Below, in pieces: positions 42,628 through 51,688 of a stretch of DNA of 64,000 nucleotides. The stretch comes from Clostridium_S neuense. GTDB lineage: Bacteria; Bacillota; Clostridia; Clostridiales; Clostridiaceae. Below the pieces are notes generated by a model that saw only the letters and a program-made list of their open reading frames with translations, was not told the DNA's origin and searched no databases. The translations under genes were made by a program, and so were the position numbers. Position 1 is the stretch's first letter. Each line of letters begins with the position of its first letter. The stretch lies in contig NZ_JBJIAA010000020.1 in assembly GCF_045310695.1 (NCBI RefSeq), positions 1 to 64,000 of the forward strand, written 5' to 3'.

Positions 42628-43984
42628 ATTTTAAAAATATTGACGGGTCTCCCGCATTTTCTCCAAGTGTTCCATCTCTAAGTATTCCGAGTTCTTCCAT
42701 TCTCTTTTCAAATTCTTTTATAGGCGTTTTTCCGCTTATCTCTCTTAATGCTGCAATATCATGATAACCTGTCGATTGGTACATAAGCATTACATCATCA
42801 CCACATGGTATACCCATAAAATAGTTACAATTAGCAGAAGTTAAAAGCATTGCAAGGTTTTCTAAATCATTTTGGTCCGCTTTCATGTGATTTGTATAAC
42901 ATACATCAACCCCCATTGATAAACCTGTAAGTTTACCCATAAAATGATCTTCAAGACCTGCACGTGTGACTTGGCTTCCATTATATAAATATTCTGGTCC
43001 TATAAATCCAACTACCGTGTTAACTAAAAATGGATTATACCTCTTTGCTAGTCCATAACATCTTGCTTCCATAGTTAATTGATCTGACCCATTATGACCC
43101 TCCGAGGATAATTCAGAACCCTGTCCCGTTTCAAAATACATAAAATTATTTCCTTTAGAATTCTTCTTTTCCTTCATTAATGCGTAAGCCTCATCCAAAA
43201 GCGAAACTGTTATTCCAAAACCTCTATTTGAAATTTCCGAACCTGCTATGCTTTGGAACATTAGATCTATTGGTGTTCCCTTTTTTAATGCTTCCATTTG
43301 AGTTGTAACATGGGATAAGACACAGCTTTGAGTTGGTATTTTCCATTCTGTAGTAAACTCATTAAACTTTTTTAAAATCTTAGCTGTATTTTCTATGCTG
43401 TCATTTACAGGATTTAGTCCAATTACCGCGTCCCCAACTCCATAGCTCATTCCATCCATGAGTGATGCCATAATTCCTTTAATATCATCTGTTGGGTGAT
43501 TTGGCTGAAGCCTTGCAGATAACGTTCCTCTTTCACCAATAGTAGTGTTGCAGGTTGCAGTATTACATATCTTCCTTGCCGCATAAACAAGATCCATGTT
43601 ACCCATTAACTTTGTTACAGCTGATACCATTTCCGATGTTAAGCCATCTCTTATGCTCTTTATCTCAGCTTCAGGTGAACTCAAGATAAACTCTCTTAAA
43701 TCTGAAACTGTCATATTTTTTATTTTATTATATACAGTTTCATTTACAGAATCTTGTATAATCCTTGTCACTTCATCTTGTTCATAAGGTACAACAGGAT
43801 TATTCCTAAGCTCAGCTAAAGTAATATCTGCAAGCACAAGTTTAGCAGCAACTCTTTCAGAAGTATTTTCTGCTGCTATGCCTGTAAGCATGTCCCCTGA
43901 CTTTTCTTCATTGGCCTTTGCCAGTAAATCCTTTATATTTTTAAACTCATATATCTTATTAAATAATTTTGTCTTTAAAACCAT
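42626..43984 (-). CDS. eutB: Ethanolamine ammonia-lyase, large subunit
   Basis: 452 aa, the usual EutB length. Catalytic TIM-barrel subunit. Stretches: LNPVNDSIENTAKILKKFNEF, PTQSCVLSHVTTQMEAL, FQSIAGSEISNRGFGITVSLLDEAY, MYFETGQGSELSSEGHNG, EARCYGLAKRYNPFLVNTVVGFIGPEYLYNG, MGIPCGDDVMLMYQSTGYHD. Start MVLKTKLFN is set by AGGTGAT; the longer frame would overlap the permease by 89 bp and is rejected. The stop codon lies in the first 7-mer of the hairpin element that follows. Confidence 0.95.
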   Translation of the reverse strand: MVLKTKLFNKIYEFKNIKDLLAKANEEKSGDMLTGIAAENTSERVAAKLVLADITLAELRNNPVVPYEQDEVTRIIQDSVNETVYNKIKNMTVSDLREFILSSPEAEIKSIRDGLTSEMVSAVTKLMGNMDLVYAARKICNTATCNTTIGERGTLSARLQPNHPTDDIKGIMASLMDGMSYGVGDAVIGLNPVNDSIENTAKILKKFNEFTTEWKIPTQSCVLSHVTTQMEALKKGTPIDLMFQSIAGSEISNRGFGITVSLLDEAYALMKEKKNSKGNNFMYFETGQGSELSSEGHNGSDQLTMEARCYGLAKRYNPFLVNTVVGFIGPEYLYNGSQVTRAGLEDHFMGKLTGLSMGVDVCYTNHMKADQNDLENLAMLLTSANCNYFMGIPCGDDVMLMYQSTGYHDIAALREISGKTPIKEFEKRMEELGILRDGTLGENAGDPSIFLK

Positions 43985-44039
43985 CAAAATCACCTGTCTT
44001 ATTATTTTTTTTAAGATGCCTAAAGATGCATAAAGATGT

Positions 44040-45359
44040 CTAAACTGCTTTTTCCTCTTCAACTTCCATTTCAATTTGTCTACCAGAAAGCTTAGAATAT
44101 ACAAAATAGTATACGCCTGCAAGTACAAATGCTCCGATTACCCAACCAATAGTTGTCTTATTTGCATAAGTAACAGTTATTAAAAATACAACATCTATAA
44201 TTATGGCTACCACTGCTAAGAAATATGGAACTTTATAAGGTCTTTCCATATTAGGCTCTTTCTTTCTTAAAATAAAAAACGAAATCATACTTATAACCTG
44301 AAGTGCTATTGCTCCAAAAGCTGAAATCACTATAATTACAGCCGTATTATTCGTCAAAACAAATAACATTCCTATAAGGCTTGGTATTATTATGGCAGGT
44401 ACAGGTGCACCCTTAGAATCTAATTTTGATAATGCCTTAGGCAAGTAACCTGACCTTGCCATAGCAAATACTTGTCTTGAGTATCCAATTATTATTCCGT
44501 GAAGGCTAGCTATAAGTCCAAATAAGCCTATAAAACTGATTATTTTAGGAAGTACACTATTCTTGCCAAATATAGCTTTAAGTGTATCCGGAATAGGAGA
44601 ATTTGTGGCTCCTAAAGTTTTAATATCAAGTACCCCTGCTGTACACAAAAATGTAGCTAAGGCTAAAATCACAAGAGTTACTATAGCAAATATAAATCCT
44701 TTTGGTATATCCTTCTTAGGATTTTTACATTCTTCTGCTGACATGGCACCCCCTTCAGCAGCCAAGTAAAACCATATTGCAAAGGGAACAGCATTAAATA
44801 TTCCACTAAAGCCTCCCTTAAACATATCGCCGCCAATTATTTTAGCCGTACTAACATGTGTAAAGCTAGCTCCAATAAATAATATAAGTCCTATAATTGC
44901 TACAACAGTAACTACTGTTTCAATTATCGCAGCAGTCTTTACTCCAATACAATTTATAATTACAAAGATTGCATAAACAGCAAGTGCAGCAGCCGTTACT
45001 GGCACAGAAGGCAAAATAAAATTAATATATGAACCAATAGAAATTGCTATTGCTGGTGTTGCAAATAAAAACTCAACTACAGCTGAAAAACCAGCAAAAA
45101 AACCTCCAAACCTACCAGTAGCTCTTAAAGCATATTCTGAAGCTCCATCTGCTTTAGGCATTGCTGTTGCAAGCTCCGCATAACTAAACATAAATGCAGT
45201 ATAAAAAACCGTTACTATTAAGGTTGCTATTATAAAACCCACTGGACTTGTAGAAGAAAGTGCATTATTCCATCCGCAGTACATTCCCGATATTACCATG
45301 CCAACTACAATAGCCCAAAGTTGAAAGGGTGATAAAGTCTTTTTCAACTGATTATCCAT
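44040..45359 (-). CDS. APC-family permease, probable ethanolamine transporter
   Basis: 439 aa, twelve membrane segments. Amino acid-polyamine-organocation family; the opening LSPFQLWAIVVGMVISGMYCGWNNALSSTSPVGF and AEGGAMSAEECKNPKKDIPKGFIFAIVTL resemble the Eat-type ethanolamine permeases found beside eutBC. It lies between eutA and eutB in the same operon, which supports ethanolamine uptake; a different amine is possible. A triple 10-bp direct repeat (AAGATG based) lies at its 3' end. Confidence 0.82.
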   Translation of the reverse strand: MDNQLKKTLSPFQLWAIVVGMVISGMYCGWNNALSSTSPVGFIIATLIVTVFYTAFMFSYAELATAMPKADGASEYALRATGRFGGFFAGFSAVVEFLFATPAIAISIGSYINFILPSVPVTAAALAVYAIFVIINCIGVKTAAIIETVVTVVAIIGLILFIGASFTHVSTAKIIGGDMFKGGFSGIFNAVPFAIWFYLAAEGGAMSAEECKNPKKDIPKGFIFAIVTLVILALATFLCTAGVLDIKTLGATNSPIPDTLKAIFGKNSVLPKIISFIGLFGLIASLHGIIIGYSRQVFAMARSGYLPKALSKLDSKGAPVPAIIIPSLIGMLFVLTNNTAVIIVISAFGAIALQVISMISFFILRKKEPNMERPYKVPYFLAVVAIIIDVVFLITVTYANKTTIGWVIGAFVLAGVYYFVYSKLSGRQIEMEVEEEKAV

Positions 45360-45372
45360 AAAATTTCCTCCC

Positions 45373-46779
45373 TTAAAATTTAAAAATCAAAGTTTTTACC
45401 ACCACCGGAATAATTCCGGCTACTGGCTTTCCCAAGTCTATATAATCTCCACTGCTTGTTGAAATTTCATCTATACAAACTATTCTTCTACTATTACCAA
45501 GCTTATTCTTAATTGTCTGCCCCAACGCCTTTGCAAAATCATTTTGAACAACCACTATTATTGTCTCCTGCTCTAATCCTTCAAAGACTTTAATAATTCC
45601 ATCCGCCATATTTTTTATCTGCATATATGAAGGATTCTTGGGCCCTTCGTAGGCTAATGCAACAGTTCTCCCCTGATATACACTTATATCTTTCTTTATC
45701 CTTTCAATGTCCTTCCCTTCAAAAGAATCATCTAACACCTTCACTATAGGTACATTTTTCATAGGCAAAACCTCTTCATCGAAAATCACAGTACTACCAC
45801 TTATTTTTATAGAATGATTACCTGCACCTATTACAGTAGCTCTAATTCTTTCCCTTGGAGTGATAATTTTATCCTTATATTTATCAAATGTCTTTCTTAT
45901 TGAATATCCCAAAAGTGGACCTATATCCCCAAATTTAATTGCAGCTTCCATACTGCATATTTCTTCATTTCCATAAATATATTCTGATACTCCCCCTGAA
46001 AACGTAATATAATTTACCTTAGCACCACTATTCTTATGTCCAATAAAAAGTTTATTAGTATTCTCTGATAATTGTGTGAAGCCCGATAATTCAACAAACA
46101 TCTCCGCCATTTTATCTGTAAGCTTCTTTATTTCAATGAATTTGGCTGTTTTTCCGACCCTAATATTAAGTCTAAAATTTTCAATCATAAATTTGATTTT
46201 GTTAGATATGTATGTAACCTCACCATACTCATTGAATTTGATAAGACGTCCACCTATATCTAATGCAAAACAATCCTCTCTTTTACCAGAGTTAAATAAG
46301 CATGCGTTTGTAGTTCCCCCTCCTACATCAAAGTTAATAATTCTTTCCTTCATACTTTTAGATATTTCATAAGTGCCTGCTCCAAAGCCTGCAAGAACTG
46401 CCTCTAGATCCGGTCCTGCTAGGGCAACCACAAAATCGCCTAAAATATCTGACAACTCATGTGCTATAAGTTCAGCATTATCTTTTCTAGCAGTTTCCCC
46501 CGTTACTATTATTGCTCCTGTAGATATGCTTTCCTTTTTTATACCCGCCTTTTCAAATTCAGCTCTAACAATCTTAGTAACTGCATCAAAATCAATGTTA
46601 TTCTCTAACGTCAATGGAGTAAAATATATTTGACTTTTATGAAGTATTATCTTATCTGTCACCTCAACCTTAGGAATAAAAAATGCTGAATTAATATTTT
46701 TCACTGTAAATTTGCTAAAAATCACTTGAGTTGTTGTAGTACCAATATCAATTCCCAAGCTAAATATTTGATTCTCCAT
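45373..46779 (-). CDS. eutA: Ethanolamine ammonia-lyase reactivating factor EutA
   Basis: 468 aa, actin/Hsp70-fold ATPase. SLGIDIGTTTTQVIFSKF is the phosphate-1 loop; RIINFDVGGGTTNACLFNSGK and YITFSGGVSEYIYGNE are the later nucleotide motifs. EutA exchanges damaged cobalamin on EutBC for intact adenosylcobalamin. First gene of the operon, preceded by its promoter and a TAATCCGGATTA dyad. Confidence 0.93.
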   Translation of the reverse strand: MENQIFSLGIDIGTTTTQVIFSKFTVKNINSAFFIPKVEVTDKIILHKSQIYFTPLTLENNIDFDAVTKIVRAEFEKAGIKKESISTGAIIVTGETARKDNAELIAHELSDILGDFVVALAGPDLEAVLAGFGAGTYEISKSMKERIINFDVGGGTTNACLFNSGKREDCFALDIGGRLIKFNEYGEVTYISNKIKFMIENFRLNIRVGKTAKFIEIKKLTDKMAEMFVELSGFTQLSENTNKLFIGHKNSGAKVNYITFSGGVSEYIYGNEEICSMEAAIKFGDIGPLLGYSIRKTFDKYKDKIITPRERIRATVIGAGNHSIKISGSTVIFDEEVLPMKNVPIVKVLDDSFEGKDIERIKKDISVYQGRTVALAYEGPKNPSYMQIKNMADGIIKVFEGLEQETIIVVVQNDFAKALGQTIKNKLGNSRRIVCIDEISTSSGDYIDLGKPVAGIIPVVVKTLIFKF

Positions 46780-46824
46780 AAAACCCCCACAATTCTAATA
46801 TAAAAAATAAAACTCTTAAAAGGC

Positions 46825-46881
46825 TAATCCGGATTAATTTACCCATGTTTATAATATATGATGATTTATTAAAAAAGTCAA
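46825..46881 (-). promoter_or_regulatory. Promoter and dyad of the eut operon
   Basis: Minus strand: -35 TTGACT (46876-46881), 17 bp, -10 TATATT (46853-46858). A perfect 12-bp palindrome TAATCCGGATTA (46825-46836) lies just downstream of the expected start, where a repressor could act. No EutVW-type terminator pair or cobalamin riboswitch is visible. Confidence 0.6.
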
Positions 46882-47023
46882 TATTTTATTAACAATTTAT
46901 TAAAATTAAGTGTAGTCATATATTGATTGTATATATTTTTATAAATATCACTAACTATAATGATAGAAAAGTTGAAATTGATACGAATTTAATATATGAG
47001 GGCCTCAGAAAGGAGAGCAAAAA

Positions 47024-47587
47024 TTGAAAATTGATGATAAAAATTTCATAAAAGAACTCCGACATAAAAATAGCAAAGCTATGGATTATATAGTTGATAG
47101 CTATAGCAATCTTATATATAAAGTCATATACAGCATACTGTACTCAAATTATGATATAAGTTCTATAGAAGAATGTGCAACTGATGTTTTTATGTCTATA
47201 TGGAATAACATAGACTGCTTCGATATGGAAAAAGGTACTTTTAAAACTTGGGTTATGACAATTGCCAAGTTTAAAGCTATTGATTACAAAAGAAAGCTTA
47301 TGAAACGCTCCGATTATACGGATATAGATAATCTAAACCTTGCTTCCGGTGAAAACATCGAAAATGCTTTTATATTAAAAGAGAAAAGAAATGAAATACT
47401 ATCAGCCATAAACGAAATGAAAGAACCAGATAAGTATATATTTTTAAAAAGGTATTTTCTAAATGAAGATATTGATTCAATAGCAAAAAGCTTAGGCTTA
47501 ACCAGAGCTGCAATAGACAATAGGCTTTCTAGGGGTAGAAAATTTTTAAAAGGTAAGCTTATTAAATTCAATGAGGAGGTCATTTAA
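47024..47587 (+). CDS. ECF-type RNA polymerase sigma factor
   Basis: 187 aa. Region 2: AMDYIVDSYSNLIYKVIYSILYSNYDISSIEECATDVFMSIWNNIDCFDMEKGTFKTWVMTIAKFKAIDYKRK. Region 4: YIFLKRYFLNEDIDSIAKSLGLTRAAIDNRLSRGRKFLK. The start codon is TTG, with AAAGGAGAG at correct spacing. The gene downstream begins at the next base and encodes its probable anti-sigma factor. Signal unknown. Confidence 0.9.
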   Translation: MKIDDKNFIKELRHKNSKAMDYIVDSYSNLIYKVIYSILYSNYDISSIEECATDVFMSIWNNIDCFDMEKGTFKTWVMTIAKFKAIDYKRKLMKRSDYTDIDNLNLASGENIENAFILKEKRNEILSAINEMKEPDKYIFLKRYFLNEDIDSIAKSLGLTRAAIDNRLSRGRKFLKGKLIKFNEEVI

Positions 47588-48940
47588 ATGAGCGAAAAAG
47601 ATATATTTAAGGCTTTTAATAATATAAATACAGACGAACATGAATTTGATAATATTGATGTAAACATAGATGATATGCAGAAGAAAAGAATAAAAAACAA
47701 TCTGAGAAGCAAAATAAAGCCCCAAAAATTTATAAAACTAAAAATAACTGCCGCTAGTGCCGCTGCAATTTTAGTATGCCTCACCGGGATAAGTTATATG
47801 AATCCATCCTTTGCATCGCAAATTCCGGGCTTAAATCCTATAGTTCAAACCCTAAATTATTATGGTGATCAAGGAGAATATGCAAAATGCTCTGAAATAA
47901 TAAATAAAACCGTAAGTTGCAACGGAAAGTCCTTTACAATAAACAGTGTTGTTTGTGATGAAAACTCACTTATACTAGGATATACAATAAAAAGTGACAA
48001 AGAAATAAATCCTAAAGATCTTCCAGGATTTTCACCTTCTTTTAAAATAAACGGCATCCCTATGAGTTCCGGCTGGGGAGGCGGACTTAAAGATACAGCT
48101 ACAAACACCTACATTGGTACAATGCAAATAAGCGTGGCACGAAAATTATATTTCCCAAATAAATTTAAATTTGATATGTCTTTCAAGTCTCTTCTAGGTA
48201 CACAAGGCAACTGGGATTTTAAATTTATAGTTTCCAGAGAAGCTTTAGATAAAGAGACTCGTTCATTTAAGCCAAACCTAGATGTAAAATTAAAAGATAC
48301 AACTATAAAAATCAAAAAAATTTCACTAACTCCAGTAAACACAACAATTTTATTCGATAGCAATTCAGCTGATACGGCTGATTATAATTGGCTAGTTTTT
48401 GATGATAGCAGAAACGAGCTTTCTTTTAAAAGTAGTAACACCTCGAATGGCTTGTTCTCTAAATACGAATCCACATATAACTATTCGAGGGCAAGTAAAA
48501 CTGCAAAGGAATTAATATTAATACCATATACAAGTTCTGATAACACTGGAAAACTATCAGAGAAGCATAAACTTGCTAAATCAAAGGATGTAATAATCCC
48601 TGTTAATACCAAGCTTCCTTTTGAGGCTTCTCAAGGAAATAATGGTAAAATCACAATAACAGGTATCAATACTTCAGATGATAAGCTTACTGTTCATGGA
48701 ATTGTTACTGGAAACTTACCTCAATATCAAGTAACTGGCGTATATGTTAACAGTACAGATAAAAATGCTGACAGTAAAATTAAAGAATTGAATACAACCC
48801 TAAAAAAAATCTCGGATAATAACTATGAATTTACAAGGGAATATGGCAGCGTAAATAACAGTATTCCTTGTAACATTACAGTTAAAAATTTTGATTATAT
48901 AGACTACAGTAAAAAAATCGAAATTCCACTTGCAAACTAA
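47588..48940 (+). CDS. Membrane anti-sigma-like protein (DUF4179 type)
   Basis: 450 aa. About 55 cytosolic residues, one membrane segment (ITAASAAAILVCLTGISYM), then a large external part of beta-strand character: VQTLNYYGDQGEYAKCSEIINKTVSCNGKSFTINSVVCDENSLILGYTI is the DUF4179 pattern. These proteins are encoded after ECF sigma factors and are thought to hold them at the membrane. It starts one base after the sigma gene stop. The domain name is from memory. Confidence 0.8.
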   Translation: MSEKDIFKAFNNINTDEHEFDNIDVNIDDMQKKRIKNNLRSKIKPQKFIKLKITAASAAAILVCLTGISYMNPSFASQIPGLNPIVQTLNYYGDQGEYAKCSEIINKTVSCNGKSFTINSVVCDENSLILGYTIKSDKEINPKDLPGFSPSFKINGIPMSSGWGGGLKDTATNTYIGTMQISVARKLYFPNKFKFDMSFKSLLGTQGNWDFKFIVSREALDKETRSFKPNLDVKLKDTTIKIKKISLTPVNTTILFDSNSADTADYNWLVFDDSRNELSFKSSNTSNGLFSKYESTYNYSRASKTAKELILIPYTSSDNTGKLSEKHKLAKSKDVIIPVNTKLPFEASQGNNGKITITGINTSDDKLTVHGIVTGNLPQYQVTGVYVNSTDKNADSKIKELNTTLKKISDNNYEFTREYGSVNNSIPCNITVKNFDYIDYSKKIEIPLAN

Positions 48941-48944
48941 CAAC

Positions 48945-48999
48945 CAGTGACAAATGATAAGTGACAGGTAACAAGTTTAGGATGATTTTCTTCCACTTT
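48945..48999. repeat. 7-mer hairpin element, single left arm
   Basis: GTGACAA-ATGATAA-GTGACAG-GTAACAA followed by GTTTAGGATGATTTTCTTCC, nearly the same as the left arm of element 1 (6771-6820). No matching right arm is found; palindromic repeat copy B begins instead. It starts four bases after the stop of the anti-sigma-like gene. Confidence 0.8.
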
Positions 49000-49321
49000 G
49001 GTATAAGAATTTATATATAATAAGACTGCACAAGTTCCCACCTAAAATTCCGTAAGCACGGAGGAATTTTTTCCTTGCACCACCGTGGGAGCGAAGTAAC
49101 AATGCTGAAGGAACAGTTTAAAAAAATTCTAATAAATCTTGGTTCAAAAATCATAAAACACTTAGATATTTCAATTGTCTGAGCGATAGCGAGTTATTGA
49201 AAATAAACATACACGAGGCTTGGGCTTTGCCCATTATCCTTCTTATCTTTAGTATTTTATGATTTTTGAGCCTTAGATTTATAGGATTTTTTTAATGCGA
49301 CGAAGCATTGTTACTTCGCAT
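49000..49321. repeat. Dispersed palindromic repeat, copy B
   Basis: Longest copy. Outer arms: CGAAGTAACAATGCTGAAGG (near 49093) mirrors the GACGAAGCATTGTTACTTCG end (near 49319); inner arms CTAATAAATCTTGGTTCAAA and AGCCTTAGATTTATAGGATT. A 45-bp stretch (about 49202-49247) is absent from copy A. A side segment at 49045-49072 (TTCCGTAAGCACGGAGGAA) is shared with copy C. The right end overlaps the last codons of cinA. Confidence 0.82.
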
Positions 49322-50545
49322 TGTTTCTCTTCTAATCCAATCAAGTGCAATAGTTACAACTCTATTTCTAACCTTTTGTCTATCCCCTGGAATATTAAGC
49401 TTTTTAGTTTTAACTTTGCCATTTATATATAAGCCAACATATACAAGCCCAACAGGTTTTTCTTCTGTTCCACCGCCTGGGCCTGCTATTCCTGTAGTCG
49501 AAACCCCTATGTTTGTATTTGATGTTTTAGCTATACCCTCTGCCATTTCTGCTGCTGTCTCACTACTTACCGCACCAAATTTATCTAAAGTTTCTTTTTT
49601 CACTCCAAGTCTCTCTATCTTTGCATCATTGCTATAGGTTACAGCTCCCTGCATAAATACTTCAGAAATTCCAGGATAGTTTACAAGTCTTCCTGCAAGA
49701 AGTCCTCCTGTGCATGATTCTGCTGTAGCTATTGTTATATTGTTTTCTATTAGAAGTTTTCCTACAACTTCTTCAAGAGATGTGTCGTCAGTCCCATATA
49801 CATTGTCTCCAAGTCTTTCCCTAACTTCCTTTTCCATAGGCTCTATCAAATCAAGTGCCTCTTTTTCTGTTTTTGCGCTAGCTGTTATTCTAAAAGTAAC
49901 TTCATTATCCTTTGCATATGGAGCTATTGTAGGATTGGTTTGCCTATCCATTATATCTTGAAGCTTTTCAGCTGCATTTCCTTCTCCTATTCCAACAACT
50001 CTTAAAACCTTTGAAACAAATACAGCTTCCTGATACTTTTTAAGATATGGAACAACATAATTCTTAAACATAGGTAAAACTTCCCTTGGCGGACCTGGAA
50101 GCAATATTACAATTTTATTATCTTCATTTATTATGCAGCCTGGTGCAGTACCATAATCATTTTTTAGTATTGTACATCCTTCCGGGAAGTAAGCTTGCTT
50201 TTTATTATTTTCACTTATTTTTACACCTAACTTATCAAAGTATTCTACAATTGAAGTATAGGAATCTTCATCAAAAATAAGCTTTTTCCCAAAATACTCT
50301 GCAGCAGTCTCCTTTGTCAGGTCATCCTTAGTAGGTCCAAGTCCTCCTGTAGTTATAACTATATCGGCTCTTTCTATAGCAAGCTTAAATTCATTTTTAA
50401 GCCTTTCTACATTATCTCCTACTACTGCCTGATGGTAAATTGAAAAACCCATATTAGCTAATTCTTTAGATAAAAATTGAGTATTTGTATTCAAAATATC
50501 TCCAAGTAAAATCTCTGTTCCTACACATAATATTTCAGCTTTCAC
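49292..50545 (-). CDS. cinA: CinA-family protein (NMN deamidase / competence-damage protein)
   Basis: 417 aa. N-terminal MoaB/MogA-like domain: EILCVGTEILLGDILNTNTQFLSKELANMG, ITTGGLGPTKDDLTKETAAE, LLPGPPREVLPMF. C-terminal CinA domain with NMN-deamidase features: IATAESCTGGLLAGRLVNYPG, FMQGAVTYSNDAKIERLGV, TGIAGPGGGTEEKPVGLVYVGL. GTG at 50545 after AAGGGG gives the usual start KAEIL; a TTG three codons earlier is also possible. The last seven codons and the stop (SNNASSH) are encoded by the end of a dispersed repeat. Confidence 0.92.
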   Translation of the reverse strand: MKAEILCVGTEILLGDILNTNTQFLSKELANMGFSIYHQAVVGDNVERLKNEFKLAIERADIVITTGGLGPTKDDLTKETAAEYFGKKLIFDEDSYTSIVEYFDKLGVKISENNKKQAYFPEGCTILKNDYGTAPGCIINEDNKIVILLPGPPREVLPMFKNYVVPYLKKYQEAVFVSKVLRVVGIGEGNAAEKLQDIMDRQTNPTIAPYAKDNEVTFRITASAKTEKEALDLIEPMEKEVRERLGDNVYGTDDTSLEEVVGKLLIENNITIATAESCTGGLLAGRLVNYPGISEVFMQGAVTYSNDAKIERLGVKKETLDKFGAVSSETAAEMAEGIAKTSNTNIGVSTTGIAGPGGGTEEKPVGLVYVGLYINGKVKTKKLNIPGDRQKVRNRVVTIALDWIRRETMRSNNASSH

Positions 50546-50707
50546 AGTTGCCAACCCCTTTTCTTAATTGTATAATATAAGCTCGACTAAAAATTATATA
50601 CTCTTATTATATATCTTTATCAAGTCTTTGAGTTTGTATTGTATATTTTATTCTTATATAATAATATTATCATAGATAAAAATGATTTAAAGAAAGGTTG
50701 CGATACT

Positions 50708-51688
50708 ATGAGCACTTTCATGTTCAAGGCTAATACAAACAATATTACACCTGTAAGCAACACATTTATAGAAAAGTATATGCCAAATGCACGTGGAGAA
50801 TATGTTAAGGTATATCTGTTAGGGCTTAAGTATTGCGTTTGCGGTGAACCTGGCATTAATTCTTCAATGATGGCTTCAATTCTTCATTTAATTGAAACAG
50901 ATGTAATAAATGCATGGAATTATTGGAATGACGAAAACGTAGTTAAATTACTTCCTCTAGATAATAAAGGGAATTTCAATATTCAGTTCTTAGATTTATC
51001 AGATAACTTTGAAGAGAAAGATGAAAATGTTAATCTATTAAGTGAACTTAATAAAGACTCTATAAAGGGTATGCTTCAAGATATAGAAAAACTTCTTGGA
51101 AGAACCCTTTCACCAAAAGAAATGACAGTTTATATAGGCTGGCAAAATGACTTTAACTTTTCTCCAGAACTAATACTACTACTTATACAATACTGTGTGT
51201 CAAAAGGCAAAACAGACTATAGGTATATAGAAAAGCTAGCTATATCCTGGCACGATTCAAATATAAAATCTGTAGAAGATGCTCAAATCTACATAAAGAA
51301 GCATGAAGATAAATGGGTTAAAATACGCAAAATATTAAACTATCTTGGAATAAAGGATCCCGAAATAATGAAACCTCAAGAAAAAATTCTTGATAAATGG
51401 ATAACCACATATAATTTCCCTACCGATGTTATATTAAGGGCTTGTGATATTTGTTTTGAAAGAATAAATAAATCTGACTTTAAGTATATAGATGCAATTT
51501 TAACCAACTGGTTTAAATCAGGAATCAAAACAATTTCTGATATAGAAGTTAAAGATTCAAGAAAAGGTTCCTTTAAACAACCTAAGCCAGGTAATGCTCC
51601 AAAGGGTAACTTCAATAATTATGAGCAAAGAGATTACGATTTTGATGATTTAGAAAAAAAATTATTAGGATGGGATAATAATGATTAA
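50708..51688 (+). CDS. DnaD/DnaB-like replication initiation protein
   Basis: 326 aa. N-terminal helical/winged-helix region MSTFMFKANTNNITPVSNTFIEKYMPNARGEYVKVYLLGLKYC, as in DnaD/DnaB of Firmicutes, then one or two DnaD-type C-terminal helical modules (LGRTLSPKEMTVYIGWQNDFNFSPELILLLIQYCVSKGK; IIDKWITTYNFPTDVILRACDICFERI). The tail is basic and flexible. Its stop overlaps the start of the DnaC/DnaI-like ATPase by 8 bp, as expected for helicase loading partners. Start ATG at 50708 is chosen by AAAGAAAGG; upstream in-frame ATG lacks a site. Confidence 0.87.
   Translation: MSTFMFKANTNNITPVSNTFIEKYMPNARGEYVKVYLLGLKYCVCGEPGINSSMMASILHLIETDVINAWNYWNDENVVKLLPLDNKGNFNIQFLDLSDNFEEKDENVNLLSELNKDSIKGMLQDIEKLLGRTLSPKEMTVYIGWQNDFNFSPELILLLIQYCVSKGKTDYRYIEKLAISWHDSNIKSVEDAQIYIKKHEDKWVKIRKILNYLGIKDPEIMKPQEKILDKWITTYNFPTDVILRACDICFERINKSDFKYIDAILTNWFKSGIKTISDIEVKDSRKGSFKQPKPGNAPKGNFNNYEQRDYDFDDLEKKLLGWDNND

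Noticed and set aside
43985..44128. 48-codon extension of eutB
   Set aside because: It overlaps the permease gene; AGGTGAT before MVLKTK gives a 452-aa EutB of normal length.
46780..47023. EutVW-type dual hairpin or cobalamin riboswitch upstream of eutA
   Set aside because: No terminator pair or B12-box sequence is visible; only a promoter and a short palindrome.
49000..49321. Insertion sequence
   Set aside because: No transposase reading frame is present in any of the three copies; at most a non-autonomous element.
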